Part shown: positions 42,664-52,512 of the stretch, piece after piece | Layout: each line of letters begins with the position of its first letter | How positions within the stretch are numbered: position 1 is the first letter of the stretch | From: Trinickia fusca | GTDB lineage: Bacteria; Pseudomonadota; Gammaproteobacteria; Burkholderiales; Burkholderiaceae | Assembly (NCBI RefSeq): GCF_003628145.1 | Contig: NZ_RBZV01000006.1 | Span: 62,001 to 126,000 of the forward strand | Direction: 5' to 3' | DNA: 64,000 nucleotides | Translations under genes and position numbers: made by a program | Notes under the pieces: generated by a model | What the model was told of the DNA's origin: nothing | What the model saw: the letters and a program-made list of their open reading frames with translations, nothing else | The model's database searches: none

Positions 42664-44346
42664 CTAGCTCGCTATTGGCCGAGTAACAATGTGAGTCAAT
42701 TCCCGTGCAATGCGCTCGATGGGGTCCCGCCAGTCATCGGCGACAGATTGGTGAAAGACGCGAACCAAGCCGTACCAGCGGCTCCCCGATTGGCGGGCTG
42801 GCCAGCGCCAATCGCCGAATCGCCGATTGAGAAGCCAGACTGGGAGTCCCATCGCGCCTGCAACATGGACGGGTGCGGAATCGATTGTGATCAGCAAGTC
42901 GAGGCCGGCAAGCAAGCCGGCCAAATCCAGAAAATCTCTCACGCCACGATCCGCGCAACAGATGCCTTGCGTGTCCTCCGACAGACCCGGTTGGACACGA
43001 ACCCAGTCGATGGTCCCCGCGAATCGGTCGATGAGCGGCCTGAGCGAATCGAACGACAGCGAGCGCCGCGCATCCTCGACGTGCGTGTGCTTGCCGGCCC
43101 AGCATAGGCCGACACGCAGCCGTCGCGCACCGGAAGGCCGATGTGGAACGAGCTGTGAGGACACCCGATCGCACCATGCGCGGCAAAGCGCATCAGGCAC
43201 TCGAATATAGGGCTCGGCAGCGAAGTCGAAGTCGGCCGAACCGGCAACGCCGAGACGGTGCGGCAAGCTGCACAACGGCACATGCCAGTCGAACGCCGGG
43301 ATCGAATCGCCGAACGCGATGACGTCGTCCACGCCCGCGACCGTGGCCGCCAGGCGCGCCAAAGGCCTGTTAGTCCCGAACACGACCTTCGCGGCGCCAA
43401 GCGCCTTGAGCCGTGGCGCGAAACGCAAGAACTGCATCTGGTCGCCATAGCCCTGCTCGCCCATCACGAGCACCGTTTTTCCGGAGAGATTTTCCCCACG
43501 CCACACCCGATCGACCTGCTCGTCCGTCCACCCCGCATCATGGCCCCACCAGAGCAGGCGGCTTTCATATGTCGCGAAACCGTCCTGCCAGCGCTCATCG
43601 GACAGCAAGGCCAGCGCCAGCTCCCAAGGAACCCAGTTCGGCACCTGCGGCAACTCCCGCAGCGTCGGATAGTGTCCCGCAACGGCGTGACATGCCGCAC
43701 GCTTGCGCGCCTCCCACTCGTACAGCCTGTGCGAGAAGGCGCCGCGCGCCGCGGCTTCGCTCAAGACGTCGATACGTTCATGATCCAGACCGAGACGCCA
43801 GGCTGCCCGGGCAAGCGCCACAGCAACCGTATCGGCTTCCTCCGGCGTATGCCGTCCATTCTTCGCGCTGCGCCACCCTTCGCGCAGCAGCGGTATTCCC
43901 GAGCCGGGACAGTCGTCCTCGCCCAGTTGCGCATAGGCGACAAGGAACTCGATCCGTCCTGGATGGCGCCGAAACGCCTCCAAGACCGTTGCGCGATATT
44001 CATCGTCGTGGTCAAGTTGCCTGAGCATGGCGAGGAGATTGCGCCAGCCCGATCCATAGCCGGGCTCGGCGGCCGTGAGCAAACGCAGATGATGCAGCGC
44101 CTCTTCGTGCCGTTGCTGCTGAAACAGGATCGCGGCCAGATTGTTGCGCCAGCGATGACCGTCGACGGGTTGCGAGGCAAGCCGCTCGAGCCAGTCCACG
44201 ATGCTGCCTCCCTGCCCCGCCTGCAGGCAAAGATCCGCGTAGCGCGCGAGGACGGCCATATCGTCCGGATGACGCGCCATGCGTTCTCTGGCTGCCTCAA
44301 CGAGCGCGCCGGGCGGGACGGCCGCCAGATCCGGGAGGTTGCTCAT
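42664..44346 (-). CDS. TPR protein with glycosyltransferase-like C-terminus (560 aa)
   Basis: I set the start at MSNLPDLAAVPPG (44346), which overlaps the stop of the upstream gene (ATGA). TPR-type helical repeats span residues 20-220. The C-terminal half holds ENLSGKTVLVMGEQGYGDQMQFLRF, WDWHVPL-type core, RLRVGLCWAGKHTH and DLLITIDSAPVHVAGAMGLP. This is the GT-B-type domain (GT9/GT41-like) of TPR-linked glycosyltransferases that often modify adhesins or flagellins. It is the last gene of the adhesin operon and closely resembles the two GT halves of the fusion protein before it. Confidence 0.8.
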   Translation of the reverse strand: MSNLPDLAAVPPGALVEAARERMARHPDDMAVLARYADLCLQAGQGGSIVDWLERLASQPVDGHRWRNNLAAILFQQQRHEEALHHLRLLTAAEPGYGSGWRNLLAMLRQLDHDDEYRATVLEAFRRHPGRIEFLVAYAQLGEDDCPGSGIPLLREGWRSAKNGRHTPEEADTVAVALARAAWRLGLDHERIDVLSEAAARGAFSHRLYEWEARKRAACHAVAGHYPTLRELPQVPNWVPWELALALLSDERWQDGFATYESRLLWWGHDAGWTDEQVDRVWRGENLSGKTVLVMGEQGYGDQMQFLRFAPRLKALGAAKVVFGTNRPLARLAATVAGVDDVIAFGDSIPAFDWHVPLCSLPHRLGVAGSADFDFAAEPYIRVPDALCRAWCDRVSSQLVPHRPSGARRLRVGLCWAGKHTHVEDARRSLSFDSLRPLIDRFAGTIDWVRVQPGLSEDTQGICCADRGVRDFLDLAGLLAGLDLLITIDSAPVHVAGAMGLPVWLLNRRFGDWRWPARQSGSRWYGLVRVFHQSVADDWRDPIERIARELTHIVTRPIAS

Positions 44347-47300
44347 CTCACATCGGTCGACACGTCGGCCGGTATGGCGACATGCTCGTCCCGCCTCCAG
44401 CTCGTCAATGCTTGCGCCAGCTCTTCGAGCGGTTCCACCCAGCTCAGATGCAGCTTCTGCCGAAAGATGCGCATGCTCGGATACCAGCCGGTCGTCGCGG
44501 CCCGAGCTCCCCAGCGCCAATCCGTCGAAATCCGATTCAGCATCCAGACGGGTTTGCCCAGCGCGGCAGCCAGATGAGCCACGGCCGTATCCACGGTGAT
44601 GACGAGATCCAGTTGCTCGACGAGCGCCGCCGTTTCCGCGAAATCGACGAGTTCGTCACTCACGTCGACCATCCCGGGCCAGTCCTCCGCCTCCGGTGCA
44701 CAATCGCCGACCTGAAGGCTGACCCACAAAATGCCCGGCACCTGTGCCAACGCCCCGCGCATTTCAGCGAGCGGAATCGAACGAAGCCGGTCGGCCGGGT
44801 AGATCTTGCGTCCCGCCCAGACGACGCCGATCCTTCGCAGTCCTGTCATCGCCGGGAAGCGCTCGCGCCATGCCGCTCGCGCGCCCTCTGGCGCACGCAG
44901 GTACGGAAACGCCGGGCGCAGATCAGCCGTCGTCGACACGCCAAGCCGGTGTGCGAGACTCATGAGCGGGCACAGATAGTCGAACGGCGGGCGGCGCGAA
45001 TCATCGAGCGGCACGGTCTGATCGACGCCAGGCGTAATCTCGAGCAGCCGCGCGAGCGGAGCCGACGCGCCGACGAGCACCGTCGCCCCGCGCCGCTTGA
45101 GCTCGGGCAGATAGCGCAGGAACTGGATCACGTCGCCATACCCTTGTTCGGGGAGCAACAGGATGCGTTTGCCGTCGAGCGGCTCGCCGCGCCAGAGCAA
45201 CGTTCGATATTCGTCGCCCGTCATGCCGCTGACGGTCTGGTGCTCCTGACGGACTTCGTAACCGGCGAACCCGCTCGCGTAATCGCCCTCGGCGAGCGAG
45301 ATCAACGCGTTGTTCCAATCCGGGCCGAAGCCCAGATCGATCGTTTGCAGTTCGGCGCGGAAGGGTTGCGTCGCCATCGTTTGCCGCACCGTGGCCATGC
45401 GCGGCTGCAACTCCTTCTTCATCTTCTCGCCCGACGCGGCCAGTGCCTCGCTGTTCAAGCGCCGCGCCTCATCGTAGCGTTGCTGCCGGTTCATCGTCAC
45501 CGCCAGATTGACTAGCACGCGGTAGTCGCGACGAATCGTCAGCGCGCGCCGCAGCGCCTCTTCCGATTCGCCCAGGCGATCGACGCGCTCGAGAACGGTG
45601 CCGAGCGCGAACAGCGCCTCCATGTGCTCAGGCTCGATGTCGAGCGCACGCTTGAGCGCCGCTTCGGCCGGCTCGTACGATTTGAGGTGGTGATAGACGA
45701 GCCCGAGCATCACGTGCGAGCCCGCCAGCTCGGAATGTGCCTCCACATAGCGGCGCGCGAGCGCGAGCGCCTTGTCGTACTGCTGCGTGCGCAGATAAAA
45801 CTGGATGCCGTTGTTCAGCGCCCCGGCATGTGTCGGGTCGAGCTCGAGCGCTTTGTCGAGGTCCGCCTGGGCATCGTCGCGCCGCTCCAGCGCGGCATGG
45901 GCCGGGATCAGATTGGCATGGCTTTCGGGAAGCTCCGGGTGTTGATCGCGCAACCATTCGAACCGGCGAAGGGACGCTTCGAACTCGCCGGCGTCCAACG
46001 CGATTTCGGCGCTCAACAGCACGATGTCCGGCTGCGTCGGCGCGAGTTGTGCAGCGCGGCACGCATGTTCGAACGCCTGTGCCGTATTGCCCTTCTGCCG
46101 GCGCAGCCGTGCCAGATTGGCCCAGCCCGTATGGAACGCCGGGTCGCACGCCACCGCTCGCACCATGTCGTCTTCCCGCGCCGGGTCGTCTTCGGCGCGC
46201 GCGGCCGCGCGGTTGCTGTACGCCACCGCATAGTCCGGGCGCAGCTCGATCGCGCGATCCAGGTAGCCGCGAGCCGCAGCAGCGTTTGCCGACAACAGCT
46301 CGAGCGCGCCAGCATGGCAAAGCGCCTTCGTCGAGTCAGGATGGTCCAGGAGGTACGCGTCGATCAACGGGCGTGCCTCGTCGAGTTTCGAGGCGCCCAA
46401 GGCCAACTCGATCGCCTTCAGCCGTTCAAGCGCGTCAGCGCGCCCGCGCTCGGTCGGGGCCAGCGTTTCGCCCGGCACGCGCGCATCACACCCGCGTGAT
46501 ACCGAATGTTGTGCCAGACGCTCGCGCGCCTCAGCGACCGCCCCGCTCCAATCGTTCAGCGTCTTCTGCCGAACCTGCTCGACAGACGCGTACCAAACGC
46601 CGTCATCGCGCAACAGCTGCCAGCGATATTCGCTGCCGAAGCGATTGAGCAGGATCGCCGGCATGCCGAGCGCGCCCGCCAGATGCACGGAGGCGGTATC
46701 GACGCAGATCACGACGTCGAGCGCTTTCATCGCCGCAGCGGTGGCGGCGAAGCTGTCGAGCATCACCGACCAGTCGACCACGCCGTTCGCCACCGCCAGC
46801 GCCGCGCAGTCGTTCGCACGCGGCCCCACCTGCAAGCTGTAGAAGCGCACGCCCGGAAGCGGCGCCGTCAACGTTCTGACGATGGGCTCAGCGAGCGAGC
46901 GCTGACCATCGAGCAGCATCTCGGGCTTGCCCGCGTAGACGATCCCCACGGCCAGGGCGTTCTCCGCAAGGCGATGCGACCGGAAACGCGCGACGGTGTC
47001 GGCGTCGCACGACAGATACGCGCCCACGGCCTCCGGTTGCGCCACGCCGAGTTCGTTCACGCGATGGTGCAGACTCAGAATCGAGACGTAGTAGTCGAAC
47101 GCAGCGGGCTCCTCCCGCCAATCGCAAATGACGATCTTCTCGCCCAAGTCGGCGAAGCTCGTTTCGAACAATGCGCGCACCGATGCATCGGCAGGCAGCA
47201 GGACGCAATCGGCCATCGCCGCCAGACGACGAACATGCCGCAGCCCTTGGAAGACATCGCCATAGCCCTGTTCCCACAACAGCAGCAAGCGCTTCCCGCG

Positions 47301-48758
47301 CAGCGGCTCACCGCGCCACATGCGCTTCGCGCGGCGCGCGTCGAAGCCCGGCACGAACGCGCTGCCGAGTCGCCATTCGAGCAATCGCAAGCCTTCCGTC
47401 GTCCGGCCGAGCGCGAGCAGCGCCATGCCGAGCCGCGCATGCATGCTTTCGAAGATCGGCCGGTTCTCGATGCGGCTCCGATAAGGCGCATTCAAGCCCT
47501 GCCCCGGGGCTGCAAGCGAGACGTCAGCCGGTTTCGTCAAATCCGGCAGCAGCTTCGTGCAGGCTTCGTCGACGAACGCTTGTGCCGCGTCGGCCTTCTC
47601 CATCGCAATCAGGCAATTGGCAATGTTGACGCGCGAATCGAAGTGTTCGGGCGAGCGCGACAGCACCTCGCGATACGCTGCTTCCGCCCCCGCCGCGTCG
47701 CCCATCGAATAACGCATCGCTGCGAGCCCGCCGTAGGCCGTCAGGTAAGCCGGATCGGCCCGAACCGCGTTCTCGAACGCCGCTCGCGCTTGCGGAAACC
47801 GCCTCAGCTCGCCGTAACAGCAGCCCAGGTTGTTCCAGGCGGCCGGATTGTCCGGCGTATGAGTGAGGAGCCGCTCCAGAATGTCGGCGCACTGGGCATA
47901 GCGCGCCGAATCGAGGTAGAGGCGTTCGAGCACGTCCATGGCGACGCAGTCGTTCGGCTCCTTCAGCAGCGCCTCGAGCGCCTTGCGCTCGCTCGCGTCG
48001 CGGTGCCCGCCTTCGAGCAACGCCAGCGCCTCACGGCCGAGCGGCGCATCGAAACGGCCCAGTTGCGACGAACCATTCGATGACGGCACCCGCGCGCCAG
48101 TGCCAGTGCCAGTGCCAGTGCCAGTGCCAGCGGCCTCGGGCGTCGCCGTGGCCTGGCGCGGCGCCGTGCCCAGCCGCTTGCGCAGCACGATCTCGATCGC
48201 GCATTCGGCATTCGGCTGCAACGTCTGATCCTGGTCGGCCATCCGGTTGTCGAAGAACTCGCGCACGAGCTGAATCCGCTCGACCTCGACGGCGCCCGAC
48301 ATCTTAGTCACGAGATCGAGCACATTGACCGAGCGCGGCGACCAGCTCATGCCCGCATCCTTGTGGATCGTGAACGTCCACTTGTGGTCGGGATTGAAGC
48401 GGCTCGGAAACACGCCCTGCTCGTACATGTCCTCGTCGGGTACGCTCACGACGAGGTAGCCATTGGGCTTGACGACGCGAATCCAATTCGCGAGGGCCTC
48501 GGCGGGATCGCGCATGTGCTCGAGGCAATGCGACGAGTGGAGGAAGTCGAAGCTCCCGTCCGCCACGCCCGCGAGCAATTGCGCGTCGCCGTCGGGCAAG
48601 TCCCACCCGCGCACCGACCGCAACGCCGGGAACAGCGGTAGATAGCGCCCGAGCGTATCCGGCCCGGCACCGACATCGATGCCGTCGCCGACGAAGTACC
48701 GGCACAGAAAATCGCCGTCACGATAGCGGCGCTTGGCCGCTTTGCTTTGTTCGTACAT
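44343..48758 (-). CDS. Methyltransferase / TPR / double glycosyltransferase fusion (1471 aa)
   Basis: A three-part protein. Residues about 1-190 are a class I SAM-methyltransferase (GDGIDVGAGPDTLGRYLP, FDFLHSSHCLEHM, VVKPNGYLVVSVPD). A Gly/Thr repeat linker follows (about 211-222). Residues about 230-420 are TPRs, then a GT-B domain (RGKRLLLLWEQGYGDVFQGL, DVVICVDTASVHLAGALGMP). A second TPR block (about 790-1150) and a second GT domain complete it (GKRILLLPEQGYGDVIQFL, DLVITVDTAVAHLAAALGKP). The ribosome site is GAGG, 7 bases from the ATG. It probably glycosylates, and perhaps methylates, the giant adhesin of the same operon. Confidence 0.8.
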   Translation of the reverse strand: MYEQSKAAKRRYRDGDFLCRYFVGDGIDVGAGPDTLGRYLPLFPALRSVRGWDLPDGDAQLLAGVADGSFDFLHSSHCLEHMRDPAEALANWIRVVKPNGYLVVSVPDEDMYEQGVFPSRFNPDHKWTFTIHKDAGMSWSPRSVNVLDLVTKMSGAVEVERIQLVREFFDNRMADQDQTLQPNAECAIEIVLRKRLGTAPRQATATPEAAGTGTGTGTGTGARVPSSNGSSQLGRFDAPLGREALALLEGGHRDASERKALEALLKEPNDCVAMDVLERLYLDSARYAQCADILERLLTHTPDNPAAWNNLGCCYGELRRFPQARAAFENAVRADPAYLTAYGGLAAMRYSMGDAAGAEAAYREVLSRSPEHFDSRVNIANCLIAMEKADAAQAFVDEACTKLLPDLTKPADVSLAAPGQGLNAPYRSRIENRPIFESMHARLGMALLALGRTTEGLRLLEWRLGSAFVPGFDARRAKRMWRGEPLRGKRLLLLWEQGYGDVFQGLRHVRRLAAMADCVLLPADASVRALFETSFADLGEKIVICDWREEPAAFDYYVSILSLHHRVNELGVAQPEAVGAYLSCDADTVARFRSHRLAENALAVGIVYAGKPEMLLDGQRSLAEPIVRTLTAPLPGVRFYSLQVGPRANDCAALAVANGVVDWSVMLDSFAATAAAMKALDVVICVDTASVHLAGALGMPAILLNRFGSEYRWQLLRDDGVWYASVEQVRQKTLNDWSGAVAEARERLAQHSVSRGCDARVPGETLAPTERGRADALERLKAIELALGASKLDEARPLIDAYLLDHPDSTKALCHAGALELLSANAAAARGYLDRAIELRPDYAVAYSNRAAARAEDDPAREDDMVRAVACDPAFHTGWANLARLRRQKGNTAQAFEHACRAAQLAPTQPDIVLLSAEIALDAGEFEASLRRFEWLRDQHPELPESHANLIPAHAALERRDDAQADLDKALELDPTHAGALNNGIQFYLRTQQYDKALALARRYVEAHSELAGSHVMLGLVYHHLKSYEPAEAALKRALDIEPEHMEALFALGTVLERVDRLGESEEALRRALTIRRDYRVLVNLAVTMNRQQRYDEARRLNSEALAASGEKMKKELQPRMATVRQTMATQPFRAELQTIDLGFGPDWNNALISLAEGDYASGFAGYEVRQEHQTVSGMTGDEYRTLLWRGEPLDGKRILLLPEQGYGDVIQFLRYLPELKRRGATVLVGASAPLARLLEITPGVDQTVPLDDSRRPPFDYLCPLMSLAHRLGVSTTADLRPAFPYLRAPEGARAAWRERFPAMTGLRRIGVVWAGRKIYPADRLRSIPLAEMRGALAQVPGILWVSLQVGDCAPEAEDWPGMVDVSDELVDFAETAALVEQLDLVITVDTAVAHLAAALGKPVWMLNRISTDWRWGARAATTGWYPSMRIFRQKLHLSWVEPLEELAQALTSWRRDEHVAIPADVSTDVR
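48096..48131. repeat. In-frame hexanucleotide repeat in the fusion gene
   Basis: Five perfect GCCAGT units (48096-48125) and a sixth GCCAGC encode alternating Gly-Thr in the linker between the methyltransferase and the first TPR block. Slippage would add or remove two residues without breaking the frame. Confidence 0.85.
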
Positions 48759-48777
48759 GATTGCGCCTCGCCGTCCT

Positions 48778-50190
48778 TTAGCGTTCCGTCATGGCCTTCG
48801 TCATGCCACGAACGATGGGTCGCAAGATGTAGGACATGATCGTTCGATGCCCCGTGATCACGTCGACCTCGGCGACCATCCCCGGCAGGATGTTCAGGTT
48901 GCCGACCTGCGTGCTGACGATGTTCCTGCGCGTGCGCACTTCGATCTTGTAGTAGAGATTCCCGGTACGCTCATCGGCCTGACTGTCGGGGCTGATCAGC
49001 TCGACCTTCGCGTCGATCGTGCCAAGCGCGCCCGAGTCGAAGGCCGTGATCTTCACCTTCGCCTCGTCGCCGAGCTTGATATAGGCGATGTCCTGCGGCT
49101 GAACGCGCGCTTCGATGAGCAGCGTGTCGTTGATCGGCACGATGTCGACGAGGCTCTTGCCGGGCGAGGCCACGCCGCCGATCGTCGTGATGTGCAACGT
49201 CTTGACGATGCCTGCCACGGGCGAGCGGATCAGCGTCCGTTGAAGAATGTCCTGCTTGCCCGACAGCGTGCCCTCGAGCGCGTTGAGCTGGATTTGCTTC
49301 TTCGCCAGATCCTCGCGCGCCTCGCTGCGGAACGTCGACGTCCTTTCGTCGATGCGGCGGCTCATCTCGGCAATCTGGGCACCGGCTTGCGCGGCGCCTT
49401 CCCGGGTCTGGATGACCTGCGCGCTCAGATTTCCTCGCTCGCGCTGCAGATTGATGATTTCGACGGGCGCCACGGAACCGACGGAGACCAGCGGCTGCAT
49501 GCGCTGAATCTGCTCGTCGAGCAAGCGCAAGTTGTTCTCGTACTGCGGGATGCGCCCGCGGTAGTCGGCGGCCTCCGCCTGTTTGGCCGCGCGCTGCTCC
49601 TGCAAGACCTCGATCGACGACGCAAGCGCCGACGCGCGTTGCGCGCGCACGCGCTCCTCCTCGGCGATCACGTCGGGCTTCAAACCGGCCGGGTAGGACG
49701 GGTCCTTGCCATCGGCCTCCGCCGAAAGCCGTGCAATCGCAGCCATCAGGCCGTCGCGCGTCGCGGCTTGCTCGGTCACGGCTCCTTGTGCGACCACCGG
49801 GTCGAGCCGTACCAGCGGCTGATCCTTGGCGACCAGTTGCCCTTCCTTGACGAGCAGTTCCCGCACGACGCCGCCTTCGAGCGTCGAGAGCTGCTGCACG
49901 GTCGTCGAAGGAATAACGTGCCCCTGCCCTGAAGCGATGATGTCGATCTTGAAGATCGTCGCCCAAAGGATCAGTGCCAGGATCAACGCGAGCATCACGC
50001 ACGGAATCAGGGCTGCGGCGCGACGTGCCGGCGCGATCGAGGCCTCCTCGAGACCGATGGCGCTCAGGCTGGAAAGACGCCGACGCCCGTCGGGCTCCGC
50101 TTCGAACGCGTGCTGCTCGAAAAACGAGAAGATGGCATCGGCGATGCGCAGAAATGGCGAGAAAACGCGCTTGGCAACGGTCGAGATCAT
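48778..50190 (-). CDS. HlyD-family type I secretion adaptor (470 aa)
   Basis: A cytoplasmic N-terminus is followed by one membrane segment at about 62-82 (PCVMLALILALILWATIF) and the HlyD signature region (GHVIPSTTVQQLSTLEGGVV). A long coiled-coil hairpin spans about 150-300, then the beta-barrel part (GKSLVDIVPINDTLLIEARV) and a C-terminal GMVAEVDVITG. It spans the periplasm between the ABC exporter and the TolC-type porin. Its start overlaps the ABC stop (ATGA). Confidence 0.9.
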   Translation of the reverse strand: MISTVAKRVFSPFLRIADAIFSFFEQHAFEAEPDGRRRLSSLSAIGLEEASIAPARRAAALIPCVMLALILALILWATIFKIDIIASGQGHVIPSTTVQQLSTLEGGVVRELLVKEGQLVAKDQPLVRLDPVVAQGAVTEQAATRDGLMAAIARLSAEADGKDPSYPAGLKPDVIAEEERVRAQRASALASSIEVLQEQRAAKQAEAADYRGRIPQYENNLRLLDEQIQRMQPLVSVGSVAPVEIINLQRERGNLSAQVIQTREGAAQAGAQIAEMSRRIDERTSTFRSEAREDLAKKQIQLNALEGTLSGKQDILQRTLIRSPVAGIVKTLHITTIGGVASPGKSLVDIVPINDTLLIEARVQPQDIAYIKLGDEAKVKITAFDSGALGTIDAKVELISPDSQADERTGNLYYKIEVRTRRNIVSTQVGNLNILPGMVAEVDVITGHRTIMSYILRPIVRGMTKAMTER

Positions 50191-52478
50191 TTCGCCCCCT
50201 TTGCATTCGCTTCGTCGGCCGCACTGGCTTTTCCACCCGAGAGCTTCGCCAGCACCTCGTCGCGCGGACCGTCGAGCACGACGCGTCCCGAGTCGATCAC
50301 CACGATGCGCGACACCAGTTGTAGAAATGCGGGCCGATGCGTGACGACCACGAGTGTCTGATCGACGAGCGATGTCTTCAACGCGTGCACGAGACGATTC
50401 TCCGCATCGATATCGAGCGAGCTCGACGGTTCGTCGAGGAGGATCGCGTGCGGGTCGTTCAACAACAGCTGCGCGAGCCCGACCACCTGCTTCTGCCCTT
50501 CCGACAATCCCCGCCCGCGTTCGCCGAGGCGCATCGAATAGCCGTCCGGATGCGTTCTCGCGAAATCGTCGACGCCCGAGATGCGCGCGGCTTGCAGCAC
50601 TTTGTGGTCGGATGCATCGGGGTGGCCGAGCGTGATGTTTTCCTTCAACGAGCCCGATACCAGAAGCGGGTTTTGCTGCAGATAGCCGACGACTTTGCGT
50701 CGCGTGACGACATCGAGTTGTCCGAGATCGACGTCGTCGTAGAGGATGCTGCCGCGCATCGGCACGAGCACACCCGCGATCAGCTTCAAAAGCGTGCTCT
50801 TGCCGGAGCCCATGCGCCCGAGAATCGCGACACGCTCGCCCGCGGCGATATGCAGCGACACGTTGGCGAGCGTCGCGCGTCCGCTCCGGTGCGCGGGATA
50901 GGCAAAGCTGACGTCATTGAGCGTAACGGCGCCGCTGAAATCATCGCGTGCGACGAACTCACGCTCCTCCTGCGTGACGCGCGGTATCTGAAAGAAGCGC
51001 GAAATGAATCCCGCCGCGATGCGTGCGTTTTCGAGCCGCATGCCGAGCGAGACGATCGAGAGAAACGGCGCGAGCGCGCGCCCGGCCAGCATGTTCGCGG
51101 CGATGAGCCCGCCCAGCGTGATCATCTTCTCGCCGACCATCCATGCGCCGACGCCGAGCAGCATCAGGCTCTCCAACTGCATGCAGGATGCCGTCACGCC
51201 CGAGACGAACTGCGTGAGCAGGCGGCTCGTCCCCGACGCGATGGCGGCCATCGCACTCTGATCGCGCCAGCGCCGCCGCAGCACGCGCTCGCCGCCGACC
51301 GCGCGAACCGTTTCGAGCGCGTTGATCGTTTCGACGAGCGTACCGTGGCGCTCCTGGCCGAGCTGCATCGACTGCTGGCTCGAACGCTGCACCGAACCCT
51401 GCAAGCGCCACAGCAACGCCAGGAGCAGCAATACCCAGAACACGGGCACCCATCCCAGATGCCCTGCCACGACGAACACCATCGCGAGTGCGATCAGGCC
51501 GAACGGCAAGTCGATGAGCAACAGGAGGATGCCCGACGTAAAGACTTCCTGGACCGTCCCGAAGCCTCTGAGCATGTCCGCCTGCGTGCCCGCCGCACCG
51601 GACCACGCCTCGAGCTTGATGTCGAGCAGATGTTCGAAGATGCGGCGCGACAGGACGATGTCGATCCGGCGAGCCGTTACGTCGATAATGTAGGCCCGCA
51701 CCTCTCGCAGCACGAAGTCCGCTGCAATGGCGATCAGCATGCCGATCATCAAGGTAACGAGCGTGGCCGTCGCCCCGTTGGGTGCCACGGTGTTGAAGAT
51801 CACCATGGAAAAGAACGGCATCGCAAGGCCCAGCAGCGTCGAGCCGAGTGACGCGATGAGCGCGTAGCGGAACGCCGACTTTTCGGCCAGCAAGACATCC
51901 CAGAGCCAAGCCATCTGCTCCTTGCCCGGCAGGCGCCAAGCGCTCTGCGCGCCGCTCGTCGCCGAATACGGCACGCGGTCTACTCTGAGCCACAGCACAC
52001 CGTCGCCTTGCGGCACCTGATCGGCCTGGTACTCGAAGAATTGGCATCGCCCCGTCGCATCGAAGCGAAACGCCCGCCGCTCATGGCTCATCTCGACGCG
52101 CGGGAAGAACAGCACCTGATCCTGCGCAGCGTCGGTGTCGACGGCAATCCATTGCGCCGATCCGAGTTCCGGCCGTTGTCCGGCCTTCACGGTTTCCACC
52201 ACGAGCCCAAAGGCCTTGGCCGCCTCGATCAAGCCGATCACGTCGACTTGCCCCAGCGCATCGCGGCCGTCCGTCAGCCCGGCCAGCATCGCGTCGAGCG
52301 AGACACCGCGCCCCAACGCCCGGCCAGCCTCCGTCACCGCGGCGGCCAGCATCCGATGGACGCGGGCGAGCGGAGGCAGCGCCTCACTGTCGCCGTCGAG
52401 CATTCCCCCGATACGTTCCACGGCCACCGTGCCGTCTTTCTGCGTCGAATCCTCGATCGCCGGAATTGCGTCGCTCAT
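50187..52478 (-). CDS. Type I secretion ABC exporter, LapB-like (763 aa)
   Basis: I set the start at MSDAIPAIEDSTQ (52478). The N-terminal C39-like domain (about 40-170) lacks the catalytic Cys, as in exporters of RTX-type adhesins. Six membrane helices lie at about 200-460. The nucleotide-binding domain has Walker A GRMGSGKST (about residue 555), signature LSEGQKQ and Walker B AILLDEPSSS. It would energise export of the giant adhesin of the same operon. Confidence 0.9.
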   Translation of the reverse strand: MSDAIPAIEDSTQKDGTVAVERIGGMLDGDSEALPPLARVHRMLAAAVTEAGRALGRGVSLDAMLAGLTDGRDALGQVDVIGLIEAAKAFGLVVETVKAGQRPELGSAQWIAVDTDAAQDQVLFFPRVEMSHERRAFRFDATGRCQFFEYQADQVPQGDGVLWLRVDRVPYSATSGAQSAWRLPGKEQMAWLWDVLLAEKSAFRYALIASLGSTLLGLAMPFFSMVIFNTVAPNGATATLVTLMIGMLIAIAADFVLREVRAYIIDVTARRIDIVLSRRIFEHLLDIKLEAWSGAAGTQADMLRGFGTVQEVFTSGILLLLIDLPFGLIALAMVFVVAGHLGWVPVFWVLLLLALLWRLQGSVQRSSQQSMQLGQERHGTLVETINALETVRAVGGERVLRRRWRDQSAMAAIASGTSRLLTQFVSGVTASCMQLESLMLLGVGAWMVGEKMITLGGLIAANMLAGRALAPFLSIVSLGMRLENARIAAGFISRFFQIPRVTQEEREFVARDDFSGAVTLNDVSFAYPAHRSGRATLANVSLHIAAGERVAILGRMGSGKSTLLKLIAGVLVPMRGSILYDDVDLGQLDVVTRRKVVGYLQQNPLLVSGSLKENITLGHPDASDHKVLQAARISGVDDFARTHPDGYSMRLGERGRGLSEGQKQVVGLAQLLLNDPHAILLDEPSSSLDIDAENRLVHALKTSLVDQTLVVVTHRPAFLQLVSRIVVIDSGRVVLDGPRDEVLAKLSGGKASAADEANAKGAK

Positions 52479-52512
52479 GTTTGCTTGTCCTGTTGTGTCA
52501 TCGCTGCTGCGC

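Noticed and set aside
46506-48083. 525-codon plus-strand ORF opposite the methyltransferase/GT fusion
   Set aside because: Antisense shadow, rich in Arg/His/Gln, without start signals; the minus strand encodes clear domains.
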